From contig JAAZZR010000004.1 of NCBI GenBank assembly GCA_014237605.1, forward strand, positions 1 to 59,109: a stretch of DNA of 59,109 bases, read 5' to 3'. Made by a program: the position numbers and the translations under genes. This DNA comes from Nitrosomonadaceae bacterium. GTDB lineage: Bacteria; Pseudomonadota; Gammaproteobacteria; Burkholderiales; Nitrosomonadaceae. A model generated the notes under the pieces. The model searched no databases. It saw only the letters and a list, made by a program, of their open reading frames with translations, and was not told where the DNA came from. This document shows positions 42,402 to 52,251 of the stretch, piece after piece (the stretch's first letter is position 1; every line of letters begins with the position of its first letter).

Positions 42402-44576
42402 TTAAGTTATCTCACGGGTAATAGTTGAATCATTTTCAGAAATAGCTGGTAGGGTAATAGCAATATAGGCGCCATGTGGCTGAATATTTTCAATTTTAAT
42501 TGTTCCATTGTGCTCTTCTACAATCTTTTTTACTATTGGTAAGCCTAATCCCGTGCCTTTAATTTTAGTAGTAACGTATGGTTCAAATGCACGCATTATG
42601 ACGTGATCAGGGAAGCCCTTGCCATTGTCACTTAGACTAAGGCATATTCCGTCTTGCACTACTTTTGTGCTTACAGTAATGATTGGCTCTGGAATATCAA
42701 TCAGAGTATCTTGGGAGTTTTGCAGAAGATTATGAATAACTTGACGCAATCTTGTTGAGTCTCCTTTAATAGGCGGTAAATTAGGGGTTAAAGCTAAGCG
42801 TATATAAGAGTGTAACGTACCTTCAGTAGTGCTTGTTGTTTCATATAGCTCCAATACTTCCTGTATTAGTTTATTGAGGTCTAGCAAGTTTAGTTTTAGT
42901 TTTGGTTCACGTGCATATTGGCTAAATTCGTTTACCATCGTCTTCAATGCTGCCACTTGATTTACGATTGTTTCAGTTGATTTTCTCAGAATTTCTGAAT
43001 CCTGCGGGTTCAGTTTTTTGGATAATTTATGTTGTACTCGTTCAGCACTAAGTTGTATTGGTGTAAGGGGATTCTTGATTTCATGAGCCAGACGCCTCGC
43101 GACCTCTCCCCATGCAGCAGTACGTTGTGCTTGAAGCAAATTAGTAATATCGTCAAAAACAACGACACCACCACCACCTGAAACATGTGGAAGGCGTGTT
43201 CCGCGCAAGAGAAGAACTTGGCTTATGCCATCGATGTTGCGCTCTATTTGGCATTGCCATTCTCCGGTTTTGCCTGACTGAAATCCTTCACGGATTCCGT
43301 TCTCAAGAGCACGAAGTGGGGGCTTTTGGCTCGCACATTCCTCCATAGTGAATCCTTCGAGATCGGCCAAAGGAATTTTTAAGATATATTCAGCGCTTAG
43401 ATTTGTAGTACGCATACGTAAACTCTCATCAAATACAAGGACGCCTGATGAGAGATTGGCTAGAATATTCTCTAAATAAGCCCTAGCACTTTCAACCTCA
43501 TGCTGATTACGCTGTGATTCTGTACGCGCTTCTTCTAGTTGATGGGTCATGAGATTGAATGATTCAGTTAGTACACCTAATTCATCATTACTTTGTATCG
43601 GATGCCTTCTGCTAAAGTCCCCCTGAGCTACCGCGCGGGTGCCTTCTGCTAGCATGCCTAACGGTGCACTGAGTCGCTCACTAATAAAGAAAGCAGCAGC
43701 TAGTGCAGAAAAAAGCGAGAGTAACAGTACCAGAGTTAATGTTACTCCATAGAGCCTTTTCAGGCCGTGGCGTGATAATGACAGTTCTTCATAATCACGA
43801 TATATTGTTTGAACTATTTCCGCATCTTCTGCTAGTTGCTTTGGCACTGGTTGCAACAACTGCAAAATTCGAATACCACTTTCATGTTTAAGAACATTTA
43901 CCGGGACTGGTTCAACTACACGTAAATATAAGCCTTTCCCTGGTATGAACTCAACAGCACTATAGGCCTCTTGTATTCTAACTTGTCGCATCACTTCAGT
44001 ACTTGGCATTTCTGGAACTTCTGTGCCAGCGGTATCAGAGAATGCAATTACTCTGCCATCCTGATTAAATAGTGTTGCCTCTTGTACTTTTGACTGCTCT
44101 AAGAGTTGTTTTAGTTCTGGTAATGGTAGAGCGGATTGTCCAGATAGAGTAACGGCAGTGACCTGGGCATTCTTTCGTAGCTCTTCTAATAAATTATCTA
44201 ATGCGATTCGCCCAAGGTTTAATCCTCCTTCTAGTGCCTGATCAACTTTAACATCAAACCATGACTCGATACTTTTGCCAAGGAACTGTACTGATGCGCT
44301 GTATACTAATACACCTGGCAGAACAGCCATTAGAGAGAAAATGAGCAATAAACGTAATGCAAGCCTAGAGCCTAATACCTTTTTTTTAAGCCTGCGCCTG
44401 AGTCTCCAAATGAGATATCCAACTACTGTCATGAGAAGTAGTACGAAACCAACATTGAGCTGAATTAGAAGCTGATATTTTCGCTCAAAGAAGTCAGTAT
44501 CATCACCTGCAATTGCAAGCAAAAATAGCATTACCGCACTAATTAAAATAGCGCCAATAGTTATTATGTATTTCAC
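42402..44576 (-). CDS. NtrY-like membrane sensor histidine kinase
   Basis: HAMP + PAS + HisKA AHEIKNPLTPIQLSAERVQHKL, HATPase LSDNGKGFPDH..GTGLGLPIVKKIVEEHNG; GTG start. Confidence 0.9.
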   Translation of the reverse strand: MKYIITIGAILISAVMLFLLAIAGDDTDFFERKYQLLIQLNVGFVLLLMTVVGYLIWRLRRRLKKKVLGSRLALRLLLIFSLMAVLPGVLVYSASVQFLGKSIESWFDVKVDQALEGGLNLGRIALDNLLEELRKNAQVTAVTLSGQSALPLPELKQLLEQSKVQEATLFNQDGRVIAFSDTAGTEVPEMPSTEVMRQVRIQEAYSAVEFIPGKGLYLRVVEPVPVNVLKHESGIRILQLLQPVPKQLAEDAEIVQTIYRDYEELSLSRHGLKRLYGVTLTLVLLLSLFSALAAAFFISERLSAPLGMLAEGTRAVAQGDFSRRHPIQSNDELGVLTESFNLMTHQLEEARTESQRNQHEVESARAYLENILANLSSGVLVFDESLRMRTTNLSAEYILKIPLADLEGFTMEECASQKPPLRALENGIREGFQSGKTGEWQCQIERNIDGISQVLLLRGTRLPHVSGGGGVVVFDDITNLLQAQRTAAWGEVARRLAHEIKNPLTPIQLSAERVQHKLSKKLNPQDSEILRKSTETIVNQVAALKTMVNEFSQYAREPKLKLNLLDLNKLIQEVLELYETTSTTEGTLHSYIRLALTPNLPPIKGDSTRLRQVIHNLLQNSQDTLIDIPEPIITVSTKVVQDGICLSLSDNGKGFPDHVIMRAFEPYVTTKIKGTGLGLPIVKKIVEEHNGTIKIENIQPHGAYIAITLPAISENDSTITREIT

Positions 44577-45151
44577 GGTTTATCCTGAAGAATAAGCCTT
44601 TGCAAAGGGAATTTAAGTTTCCATTGTTGCCAGCCTGAACTTAAATTCCATTCTTTTGAACCGAGTGCTTCCACCTGAAACGGTTTTGGCAGTCGCTACA
44701 AATCTAATCTCATACGCAATTTTGCTATATGCTCCTTATCTCGTATCAATTTTGAATTTGCTACGATAGGGCGGTCTCGTACGCGACTTAAGACACGTAA
44801 TGCCTCTTTTAGAGTACTAAAACTCTGATTTTGTAATCCACCGCTTAGACGGTATTGGCGTGTGAGCGCGTAGTAACTTAATGAATCTCGCTGTTTGCTC
44901 CGAGCGATTCTTTTATCAAACCAGTACCAGCGTGGACTTACTAATCTAAAGTCAGTTACAAAATAAAGTGCAATGCCTTTTTTGAGTGCCCTTTTTAAAG
45001 TAGGGTTTAACATTATCTCAATATCGGCATTGAATTGATAACCATCGTCAACGGCGTCTATTTCAACAAATTCTAATTTTATACTTTCTGCTTTGGCTGT
45101 GAAGGAAATTAATAGGAATAAAATCAGCAACATTGCTGTGGCCATACGCAT
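44573..45151 (-). pseudogene. DUF4390 domain protein interrupted by in-frame TAG at 44696-44698
   Basis: Signal peptide MRMATAMLLILFLLISFTAKA; PRWYWFDKRIARSKQRDSLSYYALTRQYRLSGGLQNQSF; after TAG the same frame reads RLPKPFQVEALGSKEWNLSSGWQQWKLKFPLQRLILQDKP* with TGA overlapping the NtrY GTG start. Confidence 0.75.
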
Positions 45152-45167
45152 TGCCTGCGCAATAGAG

Positions 45168-46445
45168 TTAGATTTTTTGTAGCAAGGTATAAAAGAAACC
45201 ATCATGCTGGGAACTCGGTAACAGTTGTCCGTCAAGAGCTTCAACCATAGGTAAGGGCACAATTCTAGCATCTGAATGATGAAGCAAAAATTCTTCAACC
45301 TGTAATTTATTTTCTTCAGAAAATATAGAACAGGTAACGTAGAGCAATTTACCATCTCTTGCTAGGGTCTGCCACAGGGCATTGAGTATTTTTTGTTGAA
45401 TAGAGCTAAATTGGACAATATCGCTCGGGCGGCGTAGCCATTTTATATCAGGATGACGGCGAACTACTCCCGATGCAGAGCAGGGCACATCAGCTAAAAT
45501 CCGATCAAATAATTTACCATCCCACCATTCTGTGGGGGCGGATGCATCACCGCAGACAATACGATATTTTTTGAAAGAAAGGCGTGTAAAATTTTGCTTA
45601 ACTAGGGCAAGTCGTGCGGGACTATTATCTAATGTAGTTAGGTCTATATCTGCCAATTCTAATAAATGCCCACTTTTTCCGCCAGGGGCGGCACAAGCAT
45701 CTAAAATACGCATCCCGTCATGTACATCTAAGAATTCTGCTGCTAATTGCGCACCTGCATCCTGAACTGAGACCATCCCTGCAGTGAATCCCGGCAGTTT
45801 TTCTACTGTTATTGAGTGTTCAAGAATGAGAGCATTGTTCGATGTTACCTGCGCACTAAAATTATGATCATTTAGTTGGCCCAGATACTCTAAAACGCCT
45901 ATTTTCTTTTGATTAACTCGAAGTGTCATGGGTGGTCGCTGATTACTTGCTTTTAGTACTGCGCTATAGTCTCTAGGGTATTGGTTGCGAAGTTTGTCTA
46001 TCCACCACTGCGGATGGGAATATTTTCCGACCTCTTTTGTATTCGCCGTTATTAGAAGAGTCTCTCGTTGCCGTATAAATTCACGTAGTACTGCATTAAT
46101 TAACCCTTTTGCACCTTTGCCATAGCTGAGGCTCAGGGATGCAGAGACGGCGTAGTTAACCACCGCATATGAAGCAGCCTTACTGTATTGCAGTTGATAT
46201 AGCCCTACCAGTAATAAGCATCGAACATCCTCTTTCTTTATGGGTTTCTTAAGTAACAAACTAAGTAACGTATCTAGCTGCCCATAGAATCGTAAAACAC
46301 CATAACTTATATCTTGAATAGCTCCGCGTTGTTGGTCTGATAGGGTATGGTGAGTACGCCATAATTCTTTCAAGACAACAGTCAGGCTGGCTCCAGCTAG
46401 AACTTTGCTCACTGCATCAGTAGCTATGATTTGAGTTTTAATCAT
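45168..46445 (-). CDS. rsmB: 16S rRNA (cytosine967-C5)-methyltransferase
   Basis: N-terminal NusB-like domain, DACAAPGGKSGHLLELADIDLTTLD, ADVPCSASGVVRRHPDIKWLRR; fmt-def neighbourhood. Confidence 0.94.
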   Translation of the reverse strand: MIKTQIIATDAVSKVLAGASLTVVLKELWRTHHTLSDQQRGAIQDISYGVLRFYGQLDTLLSLLLKKPIKKEDVRCLLLVGLYQLQYSKAASYAVVNYAVSASLSLSYGKGAKGLINAVLREFIRQRETLLITANTKEVGKYSHPQWWIDKLRNQYPRDYSAVLKASNQRPPMTLRVNQKKIGVLEYLGQLNDHNFSAQVTSNNALILEHSITVEKLPGFTAGMVSVQDAGAQLAAEFLDVHDGMRILDACAAPGGKSGHLLELADIDLTTLDNSPARLALVKQNFTRLSFKKYRIVCGDASAPTEWWDGKLFDRILADVPCSASGVVRRHPDIKWLRRPSDIVQFSSIQQKILNALWQTLARDGKLLYVTCSIFSEENKLQVEEFLLHHSDARIVPLPMVEALDGQLLPSSQHDGFFYTLLQKI

Positions 46446-47377
46446 CCTGCTGCTGTAAAATAATTACCGGGTTTTAATGAATATCCGGCAAGGAACTCAG
46501 CAGCGCTTAGTTTTTTGCCACCTGGTTTCTGTACTATTTCTAGCAATAGAGCATCTTTGCCACATGCAACGACTATGCCCTCCTGCTTGACCGATAGAAT
46601 CTCACCCGGCCTGCCTATAGCGTTGCTAATAGCCCTTGCTTGAAAAATTTTCAGAGGGAAGCCATCTATGACAGAATGTGCTACAGGATAGGGATTAAAT
46701 GCTCGTACGGCATAACTGATTTCCTCAGCATTCATTTGCCAATTAATTTTTGCTTCTATTTTTTCTAGTTTTGAGGCATAGCTTACATTTTCTTTAGTTT
46801 GTGGTACCGCTGTAATTTTTTCATTTTTTAAGAGGTGTAGAGTCGTAACAATACAGTTTGCACCGAGTATGGATAGTTTGTCGTATAGAGTATTAGCATT
46901 GTCATTATTTAGTATAGAAGTACTTCGTTGCAGTAATATGCCTCCAGTATCGAGACCGTGATCCATTTGCATGATGGTAATACCGGTTTCTTGTTCTCCC
47001 GCTAGAATTGCTCTTTGAATTGGCGCGGCTCCTCGCCAGCGTGGCAACAAAGAGGCATGGATATTTATACATCCAAGACGCGGAGTACTTAAAATGATTG
47101 AGGGTAAAATTAACCCGTAAGCCGCGACTACCATCACATCTGCACAGATCTTACTTAATTGCTCATATACTTCGGGTTGTTTAAGTGAATGTGGTTGTAA
47201 TAGGGCGATCTTGTGTTTTTGTGCTAGTAATTTAACAGCACTAGCATTTAATTTCATTCCTCTTCCAGCGGGACGATCAGGCTGAGTCAATACAAGCGCA
47301 ATCTCGTGTCCCTCGATTATTAGGGCTTCAAGTGCATGTGCAGCAAATTGTGGCGTACCTGCAAAAATAATCTTCAT
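46442..47377 (-). CDS. fmt: methionyl-tRNA formyltransferase
   Basis: MKIIFAGTPQFAAHALEALI; NIHASLLPRWRGAAPIQRAILAGE. Confidence 0.96.
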   Translation of the reverse strand: MKIIFAGTPQFAAHALEALIIEGHEIALVLTQPDRPAGRGMKLNASAVKLLAQKHKIALLQPHSLKQPEVYEQLSKICADVMVVAAYGLILPSIILSTPRLGCINIHASLLPRWRGAAPIQRAILAGEQETGITIMQMDHGLDTGGILLQRSTSILNNDNANTLYDKLSILGANCIVTTLHLLKNEKITAVPQTKENVSYASKLEKIEAKINWQMNAEEISYAVRAFNPYPVAHSVIDGFPLKIFQARAISNAIGRPGEILSVKQEGIVVACGKDALLLEIVQKPGGKKLSAAEFLAGYSLKPGNYFTAAG

Positions 47378-47491
47378 GATTACCTGCTTTAGATGCCATT
47401 AAGTATTTTATTTGTGTCAGAGAATTTCATAAGACATATATTTTTTTAAAGTGGCTTAATTGTTCATAGGAAATAAAAGATAAATAATCGG

Positions 47492-47995
47492 TTACATTAT
47501 ATTTCGTTGTTGTTTTTTTATTTTTCCAAGAATCCTCGTCTGTTTTAACTGTGACAAATACTCAACGAACACTTTACCTATGAGATGATCCATTTCATGT
47601 TGAATGCAGACAGCCAGCAATCCATTTGCCTCAAGCACATACTGATCTCCATGGATATTCAATGCTTTAACCAAGACATAATCAGCTCGCCGTACTTTTG
47701 CAAATACTTCCGGGACTGACAGGCAGCCTTCCTCAGTATCAGATACTCCAGAAGAAGATGTGATTTCCGGATTGATTAATACCTGCAACTGATCGTGGGT
47801 ATCAGATACATCAATTACAATCACGCGCTGGTGGACATCTACCTGTGTTGCTGCTAAACCAATGCCAGGGGCGGCATACATGGTTTCTGCCATGTTGTGA
47901 ACCAAAGTTCTGGTCTCATCAGTTACTTCTGGTACTTTAGCTGCAACCCTATGCAGTCGTTCATCTGGGTATCGCAATATTTTTAGAAGAGCCAT
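47492..47995 (-). CDS. def: peptide deformylase
   Basis: [39 protein letters not shown]. Confidence 0.97.
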   Translation of the reverse strand: MALLKILRYPDERLHRVAAKVPEVTDETRTLVHNMAETMYAAPGIGLAATQVDVHQRVIVIDVSDTHDQLQVLINPEITSSSGVSDTEEGCLSVPEVFAKVRRADYVLVKALNIHGDQYVLEANGLLAVCIQHEMDHLIGKVFVEYLSQLKQTRILGKIKKQQRNIM

Positions 47996-48574
47996 AAAAG
48001 AATATTAATTTAGAATCTTAAGCTTAATGGATTAAATACAAGGCTCAAGAAAAATTGTCCTATTTTTTTATATAAATTAGCCGATAGCCAACTCTAATAA
48101 GTCAGTTAGAATTATTATTTCCGAAAGATCTATCACTTTCAGTAATTGAGGAGGCTCGTGCATAATTCTATTATATCTGTGATTTTGTTTGTGAGTTTAC
48201 TTTATAGCTAGAAGTAAATTCAACTTATACAATTAACGTTGAGTCGCATAGAAAGCGTTTCATCATTTCGTTGCTGCCCTTAAAATTAGAGTCTTTAGTT
48301 TGCTCCTAACAATGGCTACTTTAGCGCTTTAGGTAGAATGTGATTATATTGCGACAATAACTGTGGCACCCAGAGTGGTCTTGAGTTGTTTTTTGCAGTT
48401 GCTTGACTGAAGTAACGGTATCCGCCATGCTTATTATGTTCAAATTAAATTTATCATAGTCAAGAATTAGTATACTAAATCAGTTTTCCTACTGATGTAA
48501 TCAATTGAAATACGTAAGTTTAATTTGAAGATAATCCAGCTCATTTTATATTTAACTGAATATTTAAGATATTT

Positions 48575-48598
48575 ATTATGGTAGTCTCCCACCATAAT
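48575..48598. repeat. perfect 8-bp inverted repeat upstream of topB
   Basis: ATTATGGT-AGTCTCCC-ACCATAAT. Confidence 0.6.
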
Positions 48599-48646
48599 TC
48601 TGAAATCATTTTTTGATTATATAAAACTAATTTACAAGAGAGTCCT

Positions 48647-51211
48647 ATGGGTAAAGTTTTAATCATAGCTGAGAAACCATCTGTCGCTAGAGATATTGCG
48701 CGAGTTTTAGGTGGGTTTGTTAAACATACTGATTATTATGAGAGCGAAGAGTATGTATTATCATCAGCTGTGGGCCATTTACTGGAACTAGTGGTGCCAG
48801 AAAAATACGAGGTTAAGCGTGGTAAATGGAGCTTTGCAAATCTACCGGTAATCCCGCCTTACTTTGATCTCAACCCCATTGAGAAAACTAAGCCAAGATT
48901 AAAACTTCTAAAAAAACTCATTAAGCGGAAAGATGTTGATAAGCTAATTAACGCCTGTGATGCAGGGCGTGAGGGAGAGCTAATATTTCAATATATCGCA
49001 CGTTATGTAGCAACAAAAAAGCCGATTATGCGTCTATGGCTACAATCAATGACGCCGAGTTCGATAAAAGATGGGTTTGCAAAATTACTTGAGAACGAAG
49101 CTATGTACCCCTTAGCTCAGGCTGCTGTGAGCCGGTCTGAAGCTGACTGGTTAGTTGGCATTAATGGTACGCGGGTTATGACGGCATTTAATTCCCAAGA
49201 AGGTGGATTTCACAAAACCACAGTGGGTCGAGTACAAACACCTACTTTAACAATTCTAGTTGAACGGGAAGAGGTAATTAAAAAATTTATTTCTCGGGAC
49301 TACTGGGAGATTCATGGCACTTTCCTTGCAACAGATGGTAGCTATAATGGGCGTTGGTTTGATGAAAAATTTATTAAAAACAAAGAAAATGTAGAACAAA
49401 AAGCTGAGCGTGTGTGGGAGCATGAGACTGCTGAGTCCATTCGTATCAAATGCCATGGGAAGACTGGAATAGTTAGTGAGGTTAGTAAGCCCGCCAAAGA
49501 AACTTGTCCTCGACTATATGACCTTACTAGTTTGCAGCGGGATGCCAATGGACGATTTGGCTTCTCCGCTAAGATGACGCTCAGTCTGGCTCAAGCTTTA
49601 TATGAAAGACATAAAGTGTTGACGTATCCTCGAACTGATTCACGCGCATTACCCGAAGATTATATTTCAACTGTAAAAGATACCTTGGGAGAGATGAAAG
49701 ACTCTCAATATGGGATATTTGCCTCAAAAATTTTAGAATCTGAGTGGGTCAAACCAAGCAAGAGAATTTTTAATAACTCTAAAATCTCAGATCATTTTGC
49801 TATTATCCCAACCTCACTTAAGCCTAAGAAATTAAATGAGGCCGAGCAGAAACTTTATGATTTGGTAACTAAGCGTTTTCTGGCAATCTTCTATCCTGCT
49901 GCAGAATTTCTTGTAACTACCCGAGTCACCCGAGTTGAGAACGAGCCATTTAGAACCGAGGGGAAGGTAATGGTTAACCCTGGGTGGCAGTATGTTTACG
50001 GTAAAGAAGTTCGTGCAAATGGGACTGATAAAGACTCGGTTTTAGTAGCTGTGAAGCAAAATGAATCTGTGCATGCAGAGGAAATAGAAATAGTTGCAAA
50101 CCAGACCCGACCGCCAGCTAGATTTAATGAGGCAACATTATTATCAGCTATGGAGAGTGCAGGAAAATTAGTGGAAGATGGAGAGCTGCGCGAAGCAATG
50201 AGTGCAAAAGGACTGGGTACTCCTGCTACGAGGGCTTCAACTATTGAGGGACTAGTATATGAAAATTATTTGCAACGAATGGGTCGAGAATTACACCCTA
50301 CCGCTAAGGCTTTTTCTCTGATTATTCTTCTTCGCGGCTTGAAGGTCCCAGAACTGACATCACCTGAACTGACTGGAAATTGGGAATTTAAGCTGCGGCA
50401 AATTGAGCAAAATAAGCTGGAACGAGATTCATTCATGAAAGAAATTGCGAATATGACGAACCATATGGTTGAGCAGGCAAAAAACCATCGCGGTGAATCT
50501 ATAAGCGGGGATTTTTCTACTCTTACCTCGCCTTGCCCTAAATGTGGCGGAATAGTACAAGAAACTTACAAGAAATTTCAATGTGGGAAATGTGATTTTG
50601 CATTGTGGAAAATTTTGGCAGGTAGGCAATTTGAAGTGACTGAAATGGAAGAGCTGATTACGAAACGTGAAGTTGGTACGCTACAAGGCTTCCGGAGCAA
50701 AATGGGTAGGTTATTTAATGCAAATATAAGGCTTACAGATGAGTATGAAATGAAATTTGATTTTGGTGAAACTAATGATGAAAGCACAGAGGAGGTAGAC
50801 TTCTCAGGTCAGGACTCGTTGGGGAAATGCCTCAAGTGTGATGGCCGAGTATTTGAGCATGGGATTAGTTACATTTGTGAAAAATCTGTCGGAGCCGCCC
50901 GAACATGTAATTTTAAAACAGGAAAAATAATTCTTAATCGCCCAATGGAGCGGGAGCAAGTTACAAAGCTATTACTCACTGGCAAGACGGACTTACTTAC
51001 TAAATTTATTTCCAAAAAAGGAAGGCCTTTTTCAGCTTATTTGGCAGCAGATGATAGCGGTAAAACAAGATTTGAGTTTGAAGACAAACGAGCAAAGGTC
51101 GGCTCTAAAGTTAAAACAATCAATCCTAAAATAAAGAAGCCAGCTACTAAGAAGTCAGTCGCCAAGAAGTCAGTCGCCAAGAAGTCAGTCGCCAAGAAGT
51201 CAGTCGCCTAG
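48647..51211 (+). CDS. topB: DNA topoisomerase III
   Basis: IIAEKPSVARDIARVLGG, NACDAGREGELIFQYIA, YPRTDSRALPEDY, C-terminal zinc-finger-like CPKCGG..CGKCDF. Confidence 0.93.
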   Translation: MGKVLIIAEKPSVARDIARVLGGFVKHTDYYESEEYVLSSAVGHLLELVVPEKYEVKRGKWSFANLPVIPPYFDLNPIEKTKPRLKLLKKLIKRKDVDKLINACDAGREGELIFQYIARYVATKKPIMRLWLQSMTPSSIKDGFAKLLENEAMYPLAQAAVSRSEADWLVGINGTRVMTAFNSQEGGFHKTTVGRVQTPTLTILVEREEVIKKFISRDYWEIHGTFLATDGSYNGRWFDEKFIKNKENVEQKAERVWEHETAESIRIKCHGKTGIVSEVSKPAKETCPRLYDLTSLQRDANGRFGFSAKMTLSLAQALYERHKVLTYPRTDSRALPEDYISTVKDTLGEMKDSQYGIFASKILESEWVKPSKRIFNNSKISDHFAIIPTSLKPKKLNEAEQKLYDLVTKRFLAIFYPAAEFLVTTRVTRVENEPFRTEGKVMVNPGWQYVYGKEVRANGTDKDSVLVAVKQNESVHAEEIEIVANQTRPPARFNEATLLSAMESAGKLVEDGELREAMSAKGLGTPATRASTIEGLVYENYLQRMGRELHPTAKAFSLIILLRGLKVPELTSPELTGNWEFKLRQIEQNKLERDSFMKEIANMTNHMVEQAKNHRGESISGDFSTLTSPCPKCGGIVQETYKKFQCGKCDFALWKILAGRQFEVTEMEELITKREVGTLQGFRSKMGRLFNANIRLTDEYEMKFDFGETNDESTEEVDFSGQDSLGKCLKCDGRVFEHGISYICEKSVGAARTCNFKTGKIILNRPMEREQVTKLLLTGKTDLLTKFISKKGRPFSAYLAADDSGKTRFEFEDKRAKVGSKVKTINPKIKKPATKKSVAKKSVAKKSVAKKSVA
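51149..51208 (+). repeat. 4 perfect tandem copies of AAGAAGTCAGTCGCC encoding KKSVA
   Basis: Read directly: 15-nt unit x4 at the 3' end of topB, followed immediately by TAG. Confidence 0.97.
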
Positions 51212-51348
51212 AATTAGATTAACTATCTTATTCTAGAAGATAACTGCTTCCTAGACGAAAAACTAATAGGGGCCATTTTCTTGAGTTCTTAGGCTAAGGT
51301 TTGTACCTATGCTTAGACGCCATATTATTTCTCAGCAAGTGGAATAGA

Positions 51349-51609
51349 TTACAGTTGTACGCCAAATATCTGAGGAAAGAAATATTTCAAAATAAACCCT
51401 ACGACCATGATCATCAGTATCAGGCTAGTAATAACAGCCAACCCTTCTCCGATGGTCGATAGTAGTGTTGAGCCAAGGCTTCCAAATTCAACATCTCCAG
51501 ATTCATTGCGTCGACTTTCCTTACGTCTCCTAACCCAAATATGAAGCCCTATGGCGACCGGGATAAGGAAAAGTGCCATTAATAGATTTAATCCAGCATC
51601 ATCAGTCAT
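51349..51609 (-). CDS. small two-TM membrane protein of unknown function
   Basis: 86-aa ORF, MTDDAGLNLLMALFLIPVAIGLHIWVRRRKESRRN...VITSLILMIMVVGFILKYFFPQIFG; coding status not certain. Confidence 0.55.
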   Translation of the reverse strand: MTDDAGLNLLMALFLIPVAIGLHIWVRRRKESRRNESGDVEFGSLGSTLLSTIGEGLAVITSLILMIMVVGFILKYFFPQIFGVQL

Positions 51610-51782
51610 AACTAATCTACCTTATAAATAAAATATTGTTATAAAACCTTAAATTAACTGTGTAATACAGTTATGAGAAAATATTTAAGGGTTTAGTTTA
51701 AGAGTTAAAAAATATTAGTAATAATATATATTCTTCTTCTTTTAGTATGTCACGTATATCAAAAAGTAGTAATTCTTACTTT

Positions 51783-52072
51783 CTATTTTCTCTTTTCTAA
51801 ATTAATTGCTTTTTATCGCTTTAGATATCACGAATGCTATAATTATAGAATCAAATATTGTATGTATAAATGTACCATAAGATATCTATATAGCAGTAAC
51901 GCCCCCTGGTTTTTATTTTAATGTGAAGGTAGGTTTCTTGAAGTCCGCTCCGAATTAATTATTCTAATGAGGAAACGATCTTCCCAAACATGGCTCCAAT
52001 GAGCACATCAACAGCTATGTCAACAGCTTCTACTTTTATTGAAGATTCTTTGAATTCAGTCATCATGCTCAT
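51783..52072 (-). pseudogene. mscL: decayed large-conductance mechanosensitive channel gene
   Basis: Minus strand: [37 protein letters not shown] (52072-51959), then in another frame GADFKKPTFTLK*KPGGVTAI*ISYGTFIHTIFDSIIIAFVISKAIKSN*FRKEK (51951-51783); collinear with MscL, missing the DVIMPP-type middle segment. Confidence 0.88.
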
Positions 52073-52251
52073 AATTATCTCTTGTTGTTAAGATAATATG
52101 CGGAAATACAAAATTTCTAACCCCATTAATATGGAAACAGTGTTCTGTGATTATAGCTAATAATATTTATTAGCGCATAATTGAGCCCTATATGTAGAGA
52201 TTAATGACTAGTAATCCAAAGATTTAATAATTTTATATTTACTCTCATGTC

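Noticed and set aside
44696-44698. Global TAG recoding (e.g. pyrrolysine or stop reassignment) as explanation of the DUF4390 stop
   Set aside because: TAG is used as an ordinary stop elsewhere in the window (for example topB at 51209-51211 and the RsmB-like gene at 4240-4242), so genome-wide recoding is not supported.
51149-51208. CRISPR array
   Set aside because: The only regular repeats are contiguous 15-nt tandem copies inside topB with no spacers; nothing else in the window resembles a CRISPR array.
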